Positions 23,442 through 34,561 of a stretch of DNA of 64,000 nt are shown one piece after another. Location: positions 9,576,501-9,640,500 of the forward strand of contig NC_091131.1 of NCBI RefSeq assembly GCF_040183065.1, given 5' to 3'. The DNA is from Periplaneta americana (Eukaryota; Arthropoda; Insecta; Blattodea; Blattidae). The position numbers and the translations under genes were made by a program. The number at the start of each line of letters is the position of its first letter. Position 1 is the stretch's first letter. Below the pieces are notes generated by a model. That model was not told the origin of the DNA, searched no databases, and worked only from the letters and a program-made list of their open reading frames with translations.

Positions 23442-23597
23442 CAGGAATGTCAAAACGCCTGCACTGCGTGCTCCCAAGAACCCGCACAACATTTCCTTAA
23501 GAGCGATGATTGTACTTTGTCTTGCTGATAAGTGAACCTTGTTGGATTTGTATTGCTTGTAGTATGAGCACGTAATTCAGGCGTTTTGACATTCCTG
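23442..23597 (+). mobile_element. 155-bp MITE, copy 2
   Basis: Inverted counterpart of 5347-5500, with TIRs CAGGAATGTCAAAACGCCTG and CAGGCGTTTTGACATTCCTG. It lies 65 bases from the previous MITE. Confidence 0.85.
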
Positions 23598-23699
23598 CAG
23601 TCTATTATAGCTTTTTAAGCAGTTTAACTTCTTCGTGAACATTTCTTTATTAAATATTAAAACTCAGTCGCTTTTATATTTAAAACTGTAAAAAGAAGA

Positions 23700-23887
23700 C
23701 AGTCTTGGGCTAAATTCAAATTTATTTATTTTTATTTATTCAAATTCAAATTTATTTACAATTTACATTTGAATTTACATTTGGATAGATACCCGAAATG
23801 AGCATATGCTCGTGCTCGGGTACAGTCCAGTAGTCTACATAAATTTTACAGGGTTCAAATAATAATGCTGATGATATAAAATAATAG

Positions 23888-23943
<56 letters not shown>

Positions 23944-23990
23944 GAATAATCGTGACAGAAATGATACAAAGATTGTAATACAAAATAATT

Positions 23991-24031
<41 letters not shown>

Positions 24032-24950
24032 GTGATAAAACAAAAATATTTACAATAATAAAATAAATACTAAGACGGATAAAATAAAATATAAAACCAC
24101 TATCGAGAGTTAACACAACTTAAATAAGCATAATTATAATAACCGGAAAAAATGCCAAACTCGAAAATCAACAGAAAAGTTCGTTGTATCGCAGACGACA
24201 GCAACCGCCGTATTGACATTGTGTTGTGCATTATTGGTAGTAGGGGGGAGCTGAAAGTCTACGTTACTGCCGTTCTCTTCGAATCTTCTCGTACAATCAT
24301 GGGAAGTTAATGCTCAAAAACAAAATGTCTACGAGTCAAACTGTTCATTATTACCAGGATAAATACAAATAATACTGAAATATATTAACCGAGTTTCAGT
24401 TATAGATCTCTCCTTTTGTGCAAGAGGTATCATACCAAAATATTTTATGAATGGCGGGGAAAATATAAATTTCAATAACTTTCTAGTGAGAAGTACAATC
24501 AAGTGTATCTGTGGCGATGCTAAGGAATCATTTATTGGAGATATACACTGTTATTAATTAAGAAAATGATCTGTTTATATTTATTACAATGTTTTATCTT
24601 ATAGGTTACATGCATCAGATAAATACAATAAAAATTAGTACCATATAATGCTAGTAACACTTAAAAAAATTTATAATAAAATTTATCAAATATCATACAA
24701 ACATTTTCACTTTATTTTTAAACTTACGAATGTGTAAATTGCTTAGGTCTGGATTATTTTTCAATACTGAATTGTATAGTCTTGGTCCATAATTCCTACT
24801 GTGTCTTAATCCAGCTGTAGTGTGGCATTTGGGTTCTGCCAAAAGAGTTGGGACATTTCTTCTGGTATTGTGTATATGTTTTTCAGTTATAAAATTCATT
24901 CGATTTTTGTGAAAATAAGTTAGTAATGTAATGTAATGTAAATAATTCAT
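23700..24950 (-). pseudogene. LINE C-terminal ORF end (24693-24950) with AAT-rich 3' region
   Basis: The minus-strand frame ends with HNTRRNVPTLL, CHTTAGLRHSRNYGPRLYN and KFKNKVKMF before a stop at 24693. This is the C-terminal signature of CR1/jockey-type LINE ORF2 (conserved HNTR and G..YN blocks). It is 5'-truncated. Downstream come two AAT arrays (about 23895-23943 and 23995-24030) and a near-palindrome at about 23790-23822 (GAGCATATGCTC). Whether all of 23700-24692 is its 3' UTR is inferred from lack of other signals. Confidence 0.6.
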
Positions 24951-25404
24951 AGGATTCTATATCAATCACTAAGTGAACTGTAAGCTATTGGTGTATATTT
25001 CAACAAATTGATGTGGCTGATAGCAGTGTCTTCTGGAGGATTTCACATTTCTCTGTCTCGGCGGTAAAGTGACATGAGGCCGTTGTGTAGCGAGACCTGT
25101 CAACCGCCCAACAAAGTGCAAGACGGCAGAATTAGCAAGGAAATGTCAGTTATACCTGAGTGGCTATCCTGTCCTGACTGTTGAAATAATGTATCCCATT
25201 AAATACTGACAACTTTGAGTTAAAAATTGTATAAATATTTTTTTTTATAATTTCGCTTTAGTTTATGCTGAAATGATTATCTTTAAGGCGTTTAATTAAA
25301 CGACATTTTGCATGGACATTACTTTTATGTAAAAATAACATTGTAAGTTGCAAGATGCGTATCGTAACATCATATTTAGTGATGGTGGATTTTAGAAACT
25401 TAAA
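24951..25404. other. No gene recognised
   Basis: Spacer between two LINE remnants on opposite strands. Confidence 0.55.
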
Positions 25405-26366
25405 ATTAAAACTTGTATAGTCTACTTAGGTGTGTACATGGACGAGGGCCTCCAGTGGAATGTCCAAGTCACACACACATGCAAGACCGTCTTCTCCATC
25501 CTTCATTCATTAAATCGCCTGAAAAATTTTCTACCCTTTCAATTAAAAAGAATTCTCATACAAATATTAGTGCTGCCACATTTTGACTATTGCAACATTC
25601 TATTAACAGATTTAAATTCTAACTTAGCCCAAAGATTGCAGCGCGTTCACAATGCCTGCATACGTTTCATTTGCAATATCTGCAAATACGACCACATTAT
25701 ACCTTCCCTTGAAACGCTGCAATGGGTAAGATTACAGGACCGAAGATATATCCAGTCACTAATTTTCCTATATCGCATCATCAATACTTCTTCGCCTAAC
25801 TATCTCTCGGTGCGTTTTAATTTCTTGTCCTCTTATCACAGCCTGGGTACTCGTTCTAAAAATGGCCCTTATTATCTATGCCTTGCCATAAAACAGCTCA
25901 CTATTCTTCCTCTTTCACAGTATCAGCAATTCGTTTCTGGAACTCCCTACCCAGCTCCCTCAGGAATTGTCGAACGATATTGCAATTTAAAAGTGAATTG
26001 TTTAAACACGTGACCAGTATTCATGTTTAATTCTCCTTTGTGTGTATATGTGTATATATGTAATTTTCCTCAGTGTCGTATAGTTATAATTTACATTTGA
26101 ATTTGTTATTCTTGTAATTTGTAATATTGGTTCACTCACCCCTTGCATATTCATTGAATGTAACGTCTAGCCTTATATTATTTTGTAATTATTATTTAGT
26201 AGGCTATATTCGCATTATTTTACTCAACTTGTGCTTGTATGACTATATAAATTTTTATCAGTGTTCTTTAAATATTAGTCTGTAAAACTTTATCAGCTTC
26301 TTTTGTTTCTGGCTAAGTGGAAGAGAAGGCCTGATGGCCTTAACTTCGCCAGAATAAATAAATAGA

Positions 26367-26404
<38 letters not shown>
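25405..26404 (+). pseudogene. LINE (jockey/CR1-like), C-terminal RT region, 3' UTR and (ATT)n tail
   Basis: It opens at YLGVYMDEGLQWNVQV and continues SLNRLKNFLPFQLKRILIQ, PHFDYCNILLTDLNSN and LQWVRLQDRRYIQS. A frameshift at about 25880 moves it to the frame with HYSSSFTVSAIRFWNSLPSS, stop near 26010. The 3' UTR holds GTGGAAGAGAAGGCCTGATG and AGAATAAATAAATA before an ATT array (26367-26403). It is the plus-strand relative of the copies at 15, 34-36, 44 and 56 kb, and is 5'-truncated like them, as expected of target-primed reverse transcription. Confidence 0.82.
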
Positions 26405-26405
<1 letters not shown>

Positions 26406-26464
26406 AAATCAAATTTAGTATTTTATAGCACTTTTAATGTTGGAATGTAGCGTTTTGTAACAAT

Positions 26465-26690
26465 TCAGTTTTTGATTCGTTGCAAATAAAATTGTAAGTA
26501 CTGATTACAAAGGATACGCGAACACTGAAAATCACACTCTAGCAATACTGTGAACGTGTATTAATTTTATAGCTTGCATTCTAATGATTGATGTGATATA
26601 TAAATCTCAGCCTGTTGTAAAAGCTGACAATGTTTACAATGATATTTCATCTTAATGACACGCTATGTATGCAAGATGGACAGTTAATTG
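26465..26690 (+). repeat. 226-bp duplicated block, copy 1
   Basis: It begins CAGTTTTTGATTCGTTGCAA and matches 31281-31504 in the same orientation with few differences. The identity of the family is unknown. Confidence 0.85.
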
Positions 26691-27569
26691 ATATACAGGG
26701 ATTTAATTGAATATCTGCGGATGAAGCATTGTTTGCTACCTATTAAACTCCGGTGAGCAATTTTTATCCATAATTTTCTTCCCTGATAAGTTAACTTGGC
26801 CTTTTCACTCAGAACTTTCTCATACAAAGATAATTACACAATTCAGTTGAAGTTTATCGCAAATACAATGGTGAAAGATTCATGCTAGAAGGTGAGAAAT
26901 TCTGATGATAATGTAGAACAGTCAACCTATTCCTTCACGGTTTTTAATTTATTAATTTCAAACAAATGATTCTCTCTAGAACGACAGCAATTACTGTTTC
27001 CCACATTTCTGTGTAGATTAACGTATGGACACATTCATATGTGTAGAAGCAGTAATTGTTAGTGATAAAAAATAATAATTTGTAATTATAAACTTCGTAA
27101 CTCCCAAATTAAAATAATTTACCAATACTTACAAAATAACATACAAAGTATGATTCTAGCCTCATTATAAGAAATGAACATTTTCATTTCATCAAAAGAA
27201 ACACTCCTTCTATGTTCATAAAAAAAAACAATATTTGTACGCTGAAAATATTCGTTCTACGTCACAAGACGTTGCTGGAGCAAATCTGAAATATGAGACA
27301 GTATATCTTACTATCATCAGGTGAACAACAACTTTTTGAATCTAATAGTGTATCTCGTGTGTGGCACATAATATTAAACCCATAATTGTTTCCAATAAAA
27401 TTGTTCATGTCTATTGTAATGACAGCTAGGAAGTTCGTATCGTAATTCCGATGTTGAACTTGGACTGTAACGCAACCGAATGCATAGCAACGCGAGACGG
27501 CAACATTTAACGAAGAATAATCCGGGGAAAAATAAACGTGTTACACACTGCTGTTTGAATAATTATTTA
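26691..27569. other. No gene recognised
   Basis: AT-rich, no domain or transposon ends seen. Confidence 0.55.
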
Positions 27570-27766
27570 GGGGAGAGTCGGGTAGTATCGGACATCGGGT
27601 AATATCGGACAGTGAGTTTCTTTCATCTACCACACGATGATAGTACCTGATTGACATGGTTACGTTTCTGTGATGTCGCATAGAGAAACGTAACTATGAC
27701 ATTCAGGTATTAGCATATGGTGGTAGATGAAAGAAACACACTCTCCGATACTACCCGACTCTCCCC
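27570..27766. mobile_element. Palindromic MITE with TA duplication, copy 1
   Basis: Almost the whole element is one inverted repeat. It starts GGGGAGAGTCGGGTAGTATC and ends with the mirror GACTCTCCCC, with TA on both sides. The right arm lacks one internal block of the left. The second copy is at 29852-30065. Transcripts would fold into a long hairpin. Confidence 0.9.
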
Positions 27767-28048
27767 TAATAACAGATGAGTTTACTTTTTTGGAAACACG
27801 CATAATATTAACATTTCATAAATAATACAATAATAACAGAATAGCTCACGTTGTTCAAAAACTAAAATATTAATATAAATTAACATTTTCTTCAAAATAT
27901 TCATGACCGTACACAGAATGATATTATGCGTTGTTTATGTGAACTGTGTATCGTCTGTAGCGAGCTGTAGCAGGGCGAAGTGCGGGTGATATCTATACTC
28001 CTCGCTGTACTCAGCTGAAATCTATTGCTTTGGTACGAACTTCCTGTC

Positions 28049-28494
28049 TATTGTTATGAAACTTGAACTCTCACTTTGAGAGAGAAACAGAGGCTAAGAG
28101 CGTTTGAGAATAAGGTACTTAGATAAATATTTGGGTCTAAGAAGGATAAAGTTACAGGAGAATGCAAAAAGTTACACAACACAGAACTGCACGCATTGTA
28201 TTCTTCACCTGACATAATTAGGAACATTAAATCCAGACGTTTGAGATGGGCAGGACAAGTAGCACGTATGGGCGAATCCAGAAATGCATATAGAATGTTA
28301 GTTGGGAGGCCGGAGGGAAAAAGACCTTTGGGAAGGCCGAGACGTAGATAGGAGGATAACATAAAAATTTATTTGAGGGAGGTGGGATATGATGGTAGGA
28401 ACTGGATTAATCTTGCTCAGGATAGGGACTGACGGCGGGCTTATGTGAGGGCGGCAATGAACCTCTGGGTTCTCTAAAAGCCATTTGTAAGTAA
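28049..28494 (+). pseudogene. RTE-like LINE C-terminal fragment with three stops
   Basis: Readable as CYET.TLTLRERQRLRAFEN, then LHNTELHALYSSPDI, RRLRWAGQVARM and GRPEGKRPLGRPRR, then a stop where W is expected, and AMNLWVL at the end. Stops replace K/R after KVLR and W in two places, so the copy is dead. The 3' end is AAAAGCCATTTGTAAGTAAC, a decayed TAAG tail. It is the same family as 12710, 32646, 34131, 50489 and 52506. Confidence 0.85.
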
Positions 28495-29436
28495 CTGTTT
28501 TAAATTGATGTGGAGTGAGTACGAAATTATTATTTTTTATTTTTTGGCGCATCATTTTTACGTAAATAACGACAAATAAAACTAATATGCCACATAACAT
28601 TATTTTAAGATATACAGGAAACAAGCATGAATAATATTCACCATTCTTAATGATCGTGGAATAGAAAAAAAACGTATAGAATAGAAATTACGTACGTGTA
28701 TTAAACAATAAGCAAACCATCTTCGATTAATCATTTCAAAACAACGTGAATATAGCGTGCATTGTGTAGGAAAATAGTTTCTTATATGTTGCTCCCAATG
28801 TTCATCATTGTTAACTTATGAAAACAAATGAAATTTAACATGGCATATAAACACTATTTGAAGAAAGATAGGAGATATTAAGTAATATTCATAGTGTAGT
28901 TCTTAATGATCTTCGGATGGAAAATAACAATGAAATATGTATAACATAGAAATTACATACAGGTGAGCATATAAAAAAACAGTAAGTAGAATCATTTATT
29001 TGATTAATAAGCTTAAATTACTCCAGGTTTAGTGTAGGAGTGGTCTATGTAACGAGTACCGGGTATTAGGAAAAAAAACATTTAATTTTAAGACTCTTTC
29101 AATAATATAGATTTTTAGGCGTATTAAGCGTCCTCAGGAAATTACAACAAATACAATAGAAATTTTTATATAGAGAGTCCTCTTTCATTGACGCCATTTT
29201 GTAGCCTAGGCCAGTTTTCCAAATCCACACAGCCAGCAAATCAGTTGTCGCGAGCAGACAGTGTTATAAACTGTCGCGAGGCGTTGTAAAGCAAAATCTA
29301 GCGTCGCGCCGCTTCTGATTCTGTGTGCACCCGGCCTAATTTTCTAATTTTCCTTAAATTGTAATTCTATTTTACTCGGTAAGTAGGGTACTGTCCGTAC
29401 AATTTTATTTCTACTCTTATTAGCAACACCATCATA
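28495..29436. other. No gene recognised; weak duplication
   Basis: 28590-28720 and 28840-28960 are diverged direct repeats (shared TTCTTAATGATC and ATAGAAATTAC blocks). A block ending CACCCGGCCTA near 29336 looks like one end of a hAT-type MITE (GGCCGGGTGCACACAGAA on the minus strand), but its partner is not seen. Confidence 0.5.
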
Positions 29437-30312
29437 CTTAGGCAGGGCAGATCACATTAGGAAGTTTAAATATAGAAAACAAAGAACGGACGTGGCAAAA
29501 TTTTCCTTTGTTAACCGCACAATAGTAGACTGGAACAGCTTACCTGCGGCAATCTTTCAGGATGGTCCTCTCAAAATCAATACATTTAAGAAAAGGTTGA
29601 GAAGATTAGACTGAAAATGTAATTGTAGGGCAGGGTAATTATCTAAGTTGTGTCATGTAATTAATTAAGTTGGTATGTAATTAATTAAGATGATATGTAA
29701 TTTAGTTGATATGTAAATAAATTAAGGTGATAGGTAATTAATTAAGATATGTAATTAATTAAGATGATATGTAATTAAGTTGATTTGTAATTAATTAAGG
29801 TGATATGTAATTACTTAAATTGGTAATAGTTGGGTGAAATAGAAGTACTTAGGGGAGAGTCGGGTAGTATCGGACATCGGGTAGTATCGGACAGTGCGTT
29901 TCTTTCATCTACCACCATATGGTAGTACCTGAATGACATGGTTACGTTTCTCTATGCGACATCACAGAAACGTAACCATGTCAATCAGGTACTATCATCG
30001 TGTGGTAGATGAAAGAAACTCACTGTCCGATATTACCCGATGTCCGATACTACCCGACTCTCCCCTATAAGTTAGGTTTACTTTTGCTTATTGTAGGCGT
30101 TATTATAGAATAGTTTTTATTTATAGTCCTAGGTTTATTGCATTTATTTATTTATAGTTAGAAATAAAATTTAGGTTTATTTTATTTTATTTATTTTATT
30201 TTTCTTTTATTGCTGTAATTATTGTATAACTGTAATGGCATTATTGTATATTATATATCACTGCCACCGGGTGTATACCCAATTGTAGTGTTAATAAATA
30301 CATACATACATT
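29437..30312 (+). pseudogene. LINE 3' end: last 58 codons of ORF2 and 3' UTR
   Basis: An open frame begins at GRADHIRKFKYRKQR, continues FSFVNRTIVDWNSLPA and ends FKKRLRRLD stop (29614). This pattern, with conserved RT(D/E) and VNR..DWN.LP blocks, closes ORF2 in many CR1/jockey-type LINEs. It is 5'-truncated. The 3' UTR has degenerate TAATTAATTAAGTTGATATG repeats (29640-29830), is interrupted by a MITE (29852-30065), and ends CACCGGGTGTATACCC, AATAAATACATACATACA. It is a different LINE family from those with the GGCCTTC end. Confidence 0.78.
29852..30065. mobile_element. Palindromic MITE with TA duplication, copy 2
   Basis: 214 bp, arms about 100 bp, GGGGAGAGTCGGG...CCCGACTCTCCCC, TA at 29850-29851 and 30066-30067. 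Its centre is inverted relative to 27570-27766. It retains the second CATCGGGTAGTATCGG block on both arms, which copy 1 has lost on one side. It is inserted in the 3' UTR of a LINE. Confidence 0.92.
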
Positions 30313-30779
30313 AGAGAAACTGATAAGGAATGATTTCGACCTTTACAGTTTCAAATAAGATGGACAGTTTTCTTACAAGATTTAATATTAGGAAGTCTTA
30401 CAAACCGCTGTAATGTAAGGGACGGAACTCTGCTGTTCAGACCGAGTGCATGTGTGTATTCCTAGGTGAGACGGCGATGCGTTCTTGCCAGATTATACAA
30501 ACTTTGAGCCTAATTTTCTAATTAACCATGCACTTAATTATTAGACGCATAATAACTTTTTTGTATTCTATTGCCCTCTTCAATCTGTAGATTATATAAC
30601 TTACACCCTGTATATGTATTTTAATTTTACTCAAAATGCAGACCGTTTAACATCAATATGCACTGTATACTAATGATGCCGCAAAAACATGTAACAGACA
30701 TCCAAAGACTATAAAATATTTAATCGTATAAAATATATGCTGCTGTAGTATGAGATGAAGAAATATTATTTAAACGACT
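30313..30779. other. No gene recognised
   Basis: AT-rich spacer. Confidence 0.55.
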
Positions 30780-31217
30780 CTTTGTCAACGACTGGGTTAT
30801 TTAGCATCCATGAAATTGGTGATAGCGAGATGAGACCGAGGATTCGCTATAGATTACCTGACATTCGCCTTACGTTTGGAGAAAACCTAGGAAAAAACCA
30901 GACCAGATAATTCTGCAGTGCTTGAGAAAAGTGACATAAGTCAGTTTCCACAAAACTTTTTTGATAATTTATTGACAACTTACACTGGTTTATGTCGATT
31001 TGATTTTTTTTTCTGTATGAATTATTGTAATGGGAGAAATACTTATGTATTTTTTTTCCAAGCGAGCAGATGTTCCGTAAGTTGTCAATAAATTATCAAA
31101 AAAGGTTTGTGGAAACTGACTTGTGTCACTTTTCCCGAGCACTGCAGAATTAGCCCAAGCAAGAATCGAACCTACGCCAGAGTGCAACTCTGAATCAACG
31201 CCTGAACTACGCCGGTA
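30780..31217 (-). mobile_element. tRNA-derived SINE, family B, copy 2, split by a MITE
   Basis: The 3' part (GGTTATTTAGCATCCATG, TACCTGACATTCGCC) is at 30790-30909 and the head (GAATCGAACC..., CTACGCCGG) at 31151-31217. The intervening 241 bases are the MITE at 30910-31150. Joined, the two parts align with 8336-8596. Confidence 0.85.
30910..31150. mobile_element. 241-bp MITE with 73-bp arms and TA duplication
   Basis: ATTCTGCAGTGCTTGAGAAA at the left is mirrored by TTTCCCGAGCACTGCAGAAT at the right. TA is present at 30908-30909 and 31151-31152. Its insertion into SINE B is younger than the SINE. No coding sequence. Confidence 0.9.
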
Positions 31218-31280
31218 GAAATTTGTAAAACAAGAAAACATCAAGCTTTGACAAAGTAACCACATAGTGAATCATTATTT

Positions 31281-31504
31281 CAGTTTTTGATTCGTTGCAA
31301 ATAAAATTATAACTACTGGTTACAAACATACACGAACACTGAAAATCACACTCTAGCAATACTGTGAATGTGTATTAATTTTATAGCTTGCATTCTAATG
31401 ATTCATGTGATACATAAATCTTAGCCTGTTGTAAAAGCTGACAGTGTTTACAATGATATTTCATCTTAATGACACGCTATGTATGCAATATGAACAGTTA
31501 ATTG
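31281..31504 (+). repeat. 226-bp duplicated block, copy 2
   Basis: Same orientation as 26465-26690. It runs straight into the truncated SINE-D unit at 31505. Confidence 0.85.
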
Positions 31505-31895
31505 AACCAAAGGTCCCGGGTTCGATGCCCGGCCCCGGAACAATTTTTCCCTCGAAATTATTCAAATCAACTTTACAGGGAGTTATACCTGAAATCTTGA
31601 TTTGCATAATACACATCACTGTTCGTTACAGAAAACCACAATTTAAGTCACACGGAGTTAGTGTGCACTTGAAGTTGGTTGCTTGACGGTTGTCAGTCCA
31701 CTTTGAGGTCTGTGGATATAGAGGGAAAAATTGGATCGGTGTGGGGTAGAGTTCCCGGGTAGCTCAGTGGTGGAGCGTTGGTACGTTAACCAAAGGTCCC
31801 GGGTTCGATGCCCGGCCCCGGAACAATTTTTCCCTCGTAATTATTCAAATCAACTTTACAGGGAGTTATACCTGAAATCTTGATTTGCATAACCA
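31505..31895 (+). mobile_element. tRNA-headed repeat, family D, 1.4 tandem units of about 283 bp
   Basis: The first unit is cut at its anticodon arm (AACCAAAGGTCCCGGGTTCG). The second is complete: head 31753-31822 with TAGCTCAGTGG and GGTTCGATGCCCGG, then AATTTTTCCCTCG and a 3' part with CAGGGAGTTATACCTG. It matches 42974-43510. The anticodon loop is one base short here. Confidence 0.85.
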
Positions 31896-31995
31896 CATAA
31901 TGTTACTTGTTTTACACACAGTAAATGCAACTGGAGAAGATAAATTACCTTTTTGCGGCAAGTACTATGTAAACACAGGAGTAATATTTCTGTAG

Positions 31996-32251
31996 TGTGT
32001 CCACACCTGTGGAATAACGGTCAGCGCGTCTGGCTGCGAAACCAGGTGGCCCGGGTTCGAATCCCGGTCGGGGCAAGTTACCTGGTTGAGGTTTTTTCCG
32101 GGGATTTCCCTCAACCCAATACGAGCAAATGCTGGGTAACTTTCGGTGTTGGATCCCGGACTCATTTCACCGGCATTATCACCTTCATTCCATTCAGACG
32201 CTAAATAACCTAGATGTTGATACAGCGTCGTAAAATAACCCAATAAAATAA
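31996..32251 (+). mobile_element. tRNA-derived SINE, family A, copy 2, with 10-bp target duplication
   Basis: ATTTCTGTAG at 31986-31995 and 32252-32261 flanks the element. The head has AATAACGGTCAGCGCG and GGTTCGAATCCCGG, the body GGTTTTTTCCGGGG, and the end GCGTCGTAAAATAACCCAAT. The clean duplication fixes both ends of the family and shows a LINE-type insertion. Confidence 0.93.
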
Positions 32252-32261
32252 ATTTCTGTAG

Positions 32262-32645
32262 CGAAAGATGAGGGTTCCCCTCACATCCACTTCAAATCGC
32301 ACTATGTTTGAATTGATCGGTTCATAATCGAAATAATTAAAATGTAAAGGTAAGAATGAATTCTTGAGAACTGAAAATTGAATGGATCGGTTTAAATTAT
32401 GAACGTCGTGTTTCAAACTAATGGTTGCAATTAGAGAGCGAGCACTTTTCAAGGGCAGACGTCTGTTTTCATCGGTAGAGGGCCTCACAGCTCACCTCGC
32501 CACGTGAGACTTCGAAACAAGGTAAACAAGCTTACACACATCGACAGGCCGGCTAACTGAACGAATAATCCATTGTAGTACAGGAGTTTCTTTCTCTCTA
32601 GTCCTTCCACTACCAAGAACAAAATTACTAATTTATTACCTTGGC
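32262..32645. other. No gene recognised
   Basis: A 92-codon minus-strand open frame (32210-32488) overlaps the SINE end and has no recognised domain. Confidence 0.5.
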
Positions 32646-33185
32646 TTACTTACTTCCTTACTTATTACTTACTTACTGGCTTTTAAGGAACCCGGAGGTT
32701 CATTGCCACCCTCACATAAGCCCGCCATAGTTCCCTACCCTGAGCAAGATTAATCCACTCTCTATCATCATATCCCACCTCCCTCAAATACATTTTAATA
32801 TTATCTTCCCATCTACGTTTCGGCCTCCCCAAAGGTATTTTTCCCTCCGGCCTCCCAACTAACACTCTATATGCATTTCTGGATTCGCCCATACGTGCTA
32901 CATGCCCTGTCCATCTCAAACGTCTGGATTTAATGTTCCTAATTATGTCAGGTGAAGAATACAATGCGTGCAGTTCTGTGTTGTGTAACTTTCTCCATTA
33001 TCCTGTAACTTCATCCCTCTTAGCCCTAAATATTTTCCTAAGTACCTTATTCTCAAACACCCTTAACCTATGTTCCTCTCTCAAAGTGAGAGTCCAAGTT
33101 TCACAACCTAAAGAACAACTGGTAATATAACTGTTTTATAAATTCTAACTTTCAGATTTTTTGACAGCAGACTAGATGATAAAAG
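32646..33185 (-). pseudogene. RTE-like LINE C-terminal fragment
   Basis: From the 3' end: a TTAC/TAAG tail (32646-32680), AMNLRVP stop, RRWEDNIKMYLREVGYD, RWTGHVARMGESRN and ALYSSPDI. A frameshift by a small deletion near 33105 breaks the YGCETWTL region, after which LSKNLKVRIYKTV-like sequence is readable to about 33185. It is 5'-truncated and non-functional. Confidence 0.85.
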
Positions 33186-33706
33186 CCTACTGCGGAAAAT
33201 ATAAATAATGGAAACGAGAGATTTTTATACGTTACAAGTAACTTATGATTAAAATCTTGTTTGTTGAGTTTGTTACAATAATTAAATTACAGAATACAAT
33301 GCTAAAATCTCAGTTCTTACATTTTAATTAGTATTCTATGCAAATGTAACGTTAGAAGGGAAATCGTTTGTCCCATTTGCTAGATATGGCAATTGTTGTG
33401 TGTTGAAATATTTCTTTAGTGATGCCTCGTAAAACTTTCTCTCCATATGAACCATGTCACAAGGCTTCCATTGCCATCATCATGGGCTTATTGGCTTTCT
33501 CGAGTGTCCTCAACGCTCTGTTATATAATGCAAAACAACTTCTAAAGTACGTTTAAGAAACTCATACAAGATCAATAAATTCCATTAATCCTAAATAAAT
33601 ACCAACTTCTCGGCTGTCGGTCACGTGATTTCAATTATATCCCTCCTGTTGTAAAAATCGAAAAATACTCCCACCAACATCAGGATTACTGCTACAACAA
33701 AGTAAC
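33186..33706. other. No gene recognised
   Basis: AT-rich spacer. Confidence 0.55.
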
Positions 33707-33756
33707 TTCACGACAGGAAGAACTTGGCTGTGAGATCAAACTGCGCATGCGCGGAC
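33707..33756 (+). repeat. 50-bp inverted repeat, left member
   Basis: TTCACGACAGGAAGAACTTG through GATCAAACTGCGCATGCGCG mirrors 36368-36418. The two members enclose the nested LINE/SINE cluster. Confidence 0.85.
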
Positions 33757-33894
33757 TCGATTAATAAAAACCTAAACTAACCAAACCTAACCTTCGTATA
33801 TGTAAAATGTGTAACCGGAGTACGAATTGAATTGAATTAAATTGAATTTAACGGAGGAGGGCACTATGGCCCAGCACTGAGACCTGTTAAGATC

Positions 33895-33964
<70 letters not shown>

Positions 33965-34130
33965 TCTTTATTTATACTGGCAGAGTTAAGGCCATAGGGC
34001 CTTCTCTTACACTCTACCAGGTCACAAAGTATACAAGCAGTTAAAATTTAACAAAAAGTTAAAGAACAGAATACTAATATATTACAAAATAATAATAATA
34101 ATAATAGTAATAATAATAATAATAATAATA

Positions 34131-34561
34131 CTTACTTACTTACTTACTTACAAATGGCTTTTAAGGAACCCGAAGGTTCATTGCCGCCCTCACATAAGCC
34201 CGCCATCGGTCCCTATCCTGTGCAAGATTAAGCCAGTCTCTATCATCATACCCCACCTCCCTCAAATCCATTATAATATTATCCTCCCATCTACGTCTCG
34301 GCCTCCCTAAAGGTCTTTTTCCCTCCGGTCTCCCAACTAACACTCTATATGCATTTCTGGATTCGCTCATACGTGCTACATGCCCTGCCCATCTCAAACG
34401 TCTGGATTTCAAGTTCCTAATTATGTCAGGTGAAGAATACAATGCGTGCAGTTCTGTGTTGTGTAACTTTCTCCATTCTCCTGTAACTTCATCCCGCTTA
34501 GCCCCAAATATTTTCCTAAGCACCTTATTCTCAAACACCCTTAACCTATGTTCCTCTCTCA
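34131..34561 (-). pseudogene. RTE-like LINE C-terminal fragment nested in a LINE 3' UTR
   Basis: 125 codons open: FENKVLRKIFGAKRDEV, HALYSSPDIIRN, RWAGHVARMSESRN, PRRRWEDNIIMDL and AMNLRVP stop, with a clean (TTAC)n tail at 34131-34157. AAT runs flank both sides (34089-34130 and 34562-34587), so insertion was into the host LINE's AAT tract. It is 5'-truncated within the ETWTLSLREEH region. Confidence 0.88.

Noticed and set aside
28054..28624. Minus-strand open frames of about 100 codons
   Set aside because: They are antisense to the RTE-like fragment at 28049-28494, whose plus-strand reading has the conserved motifs.
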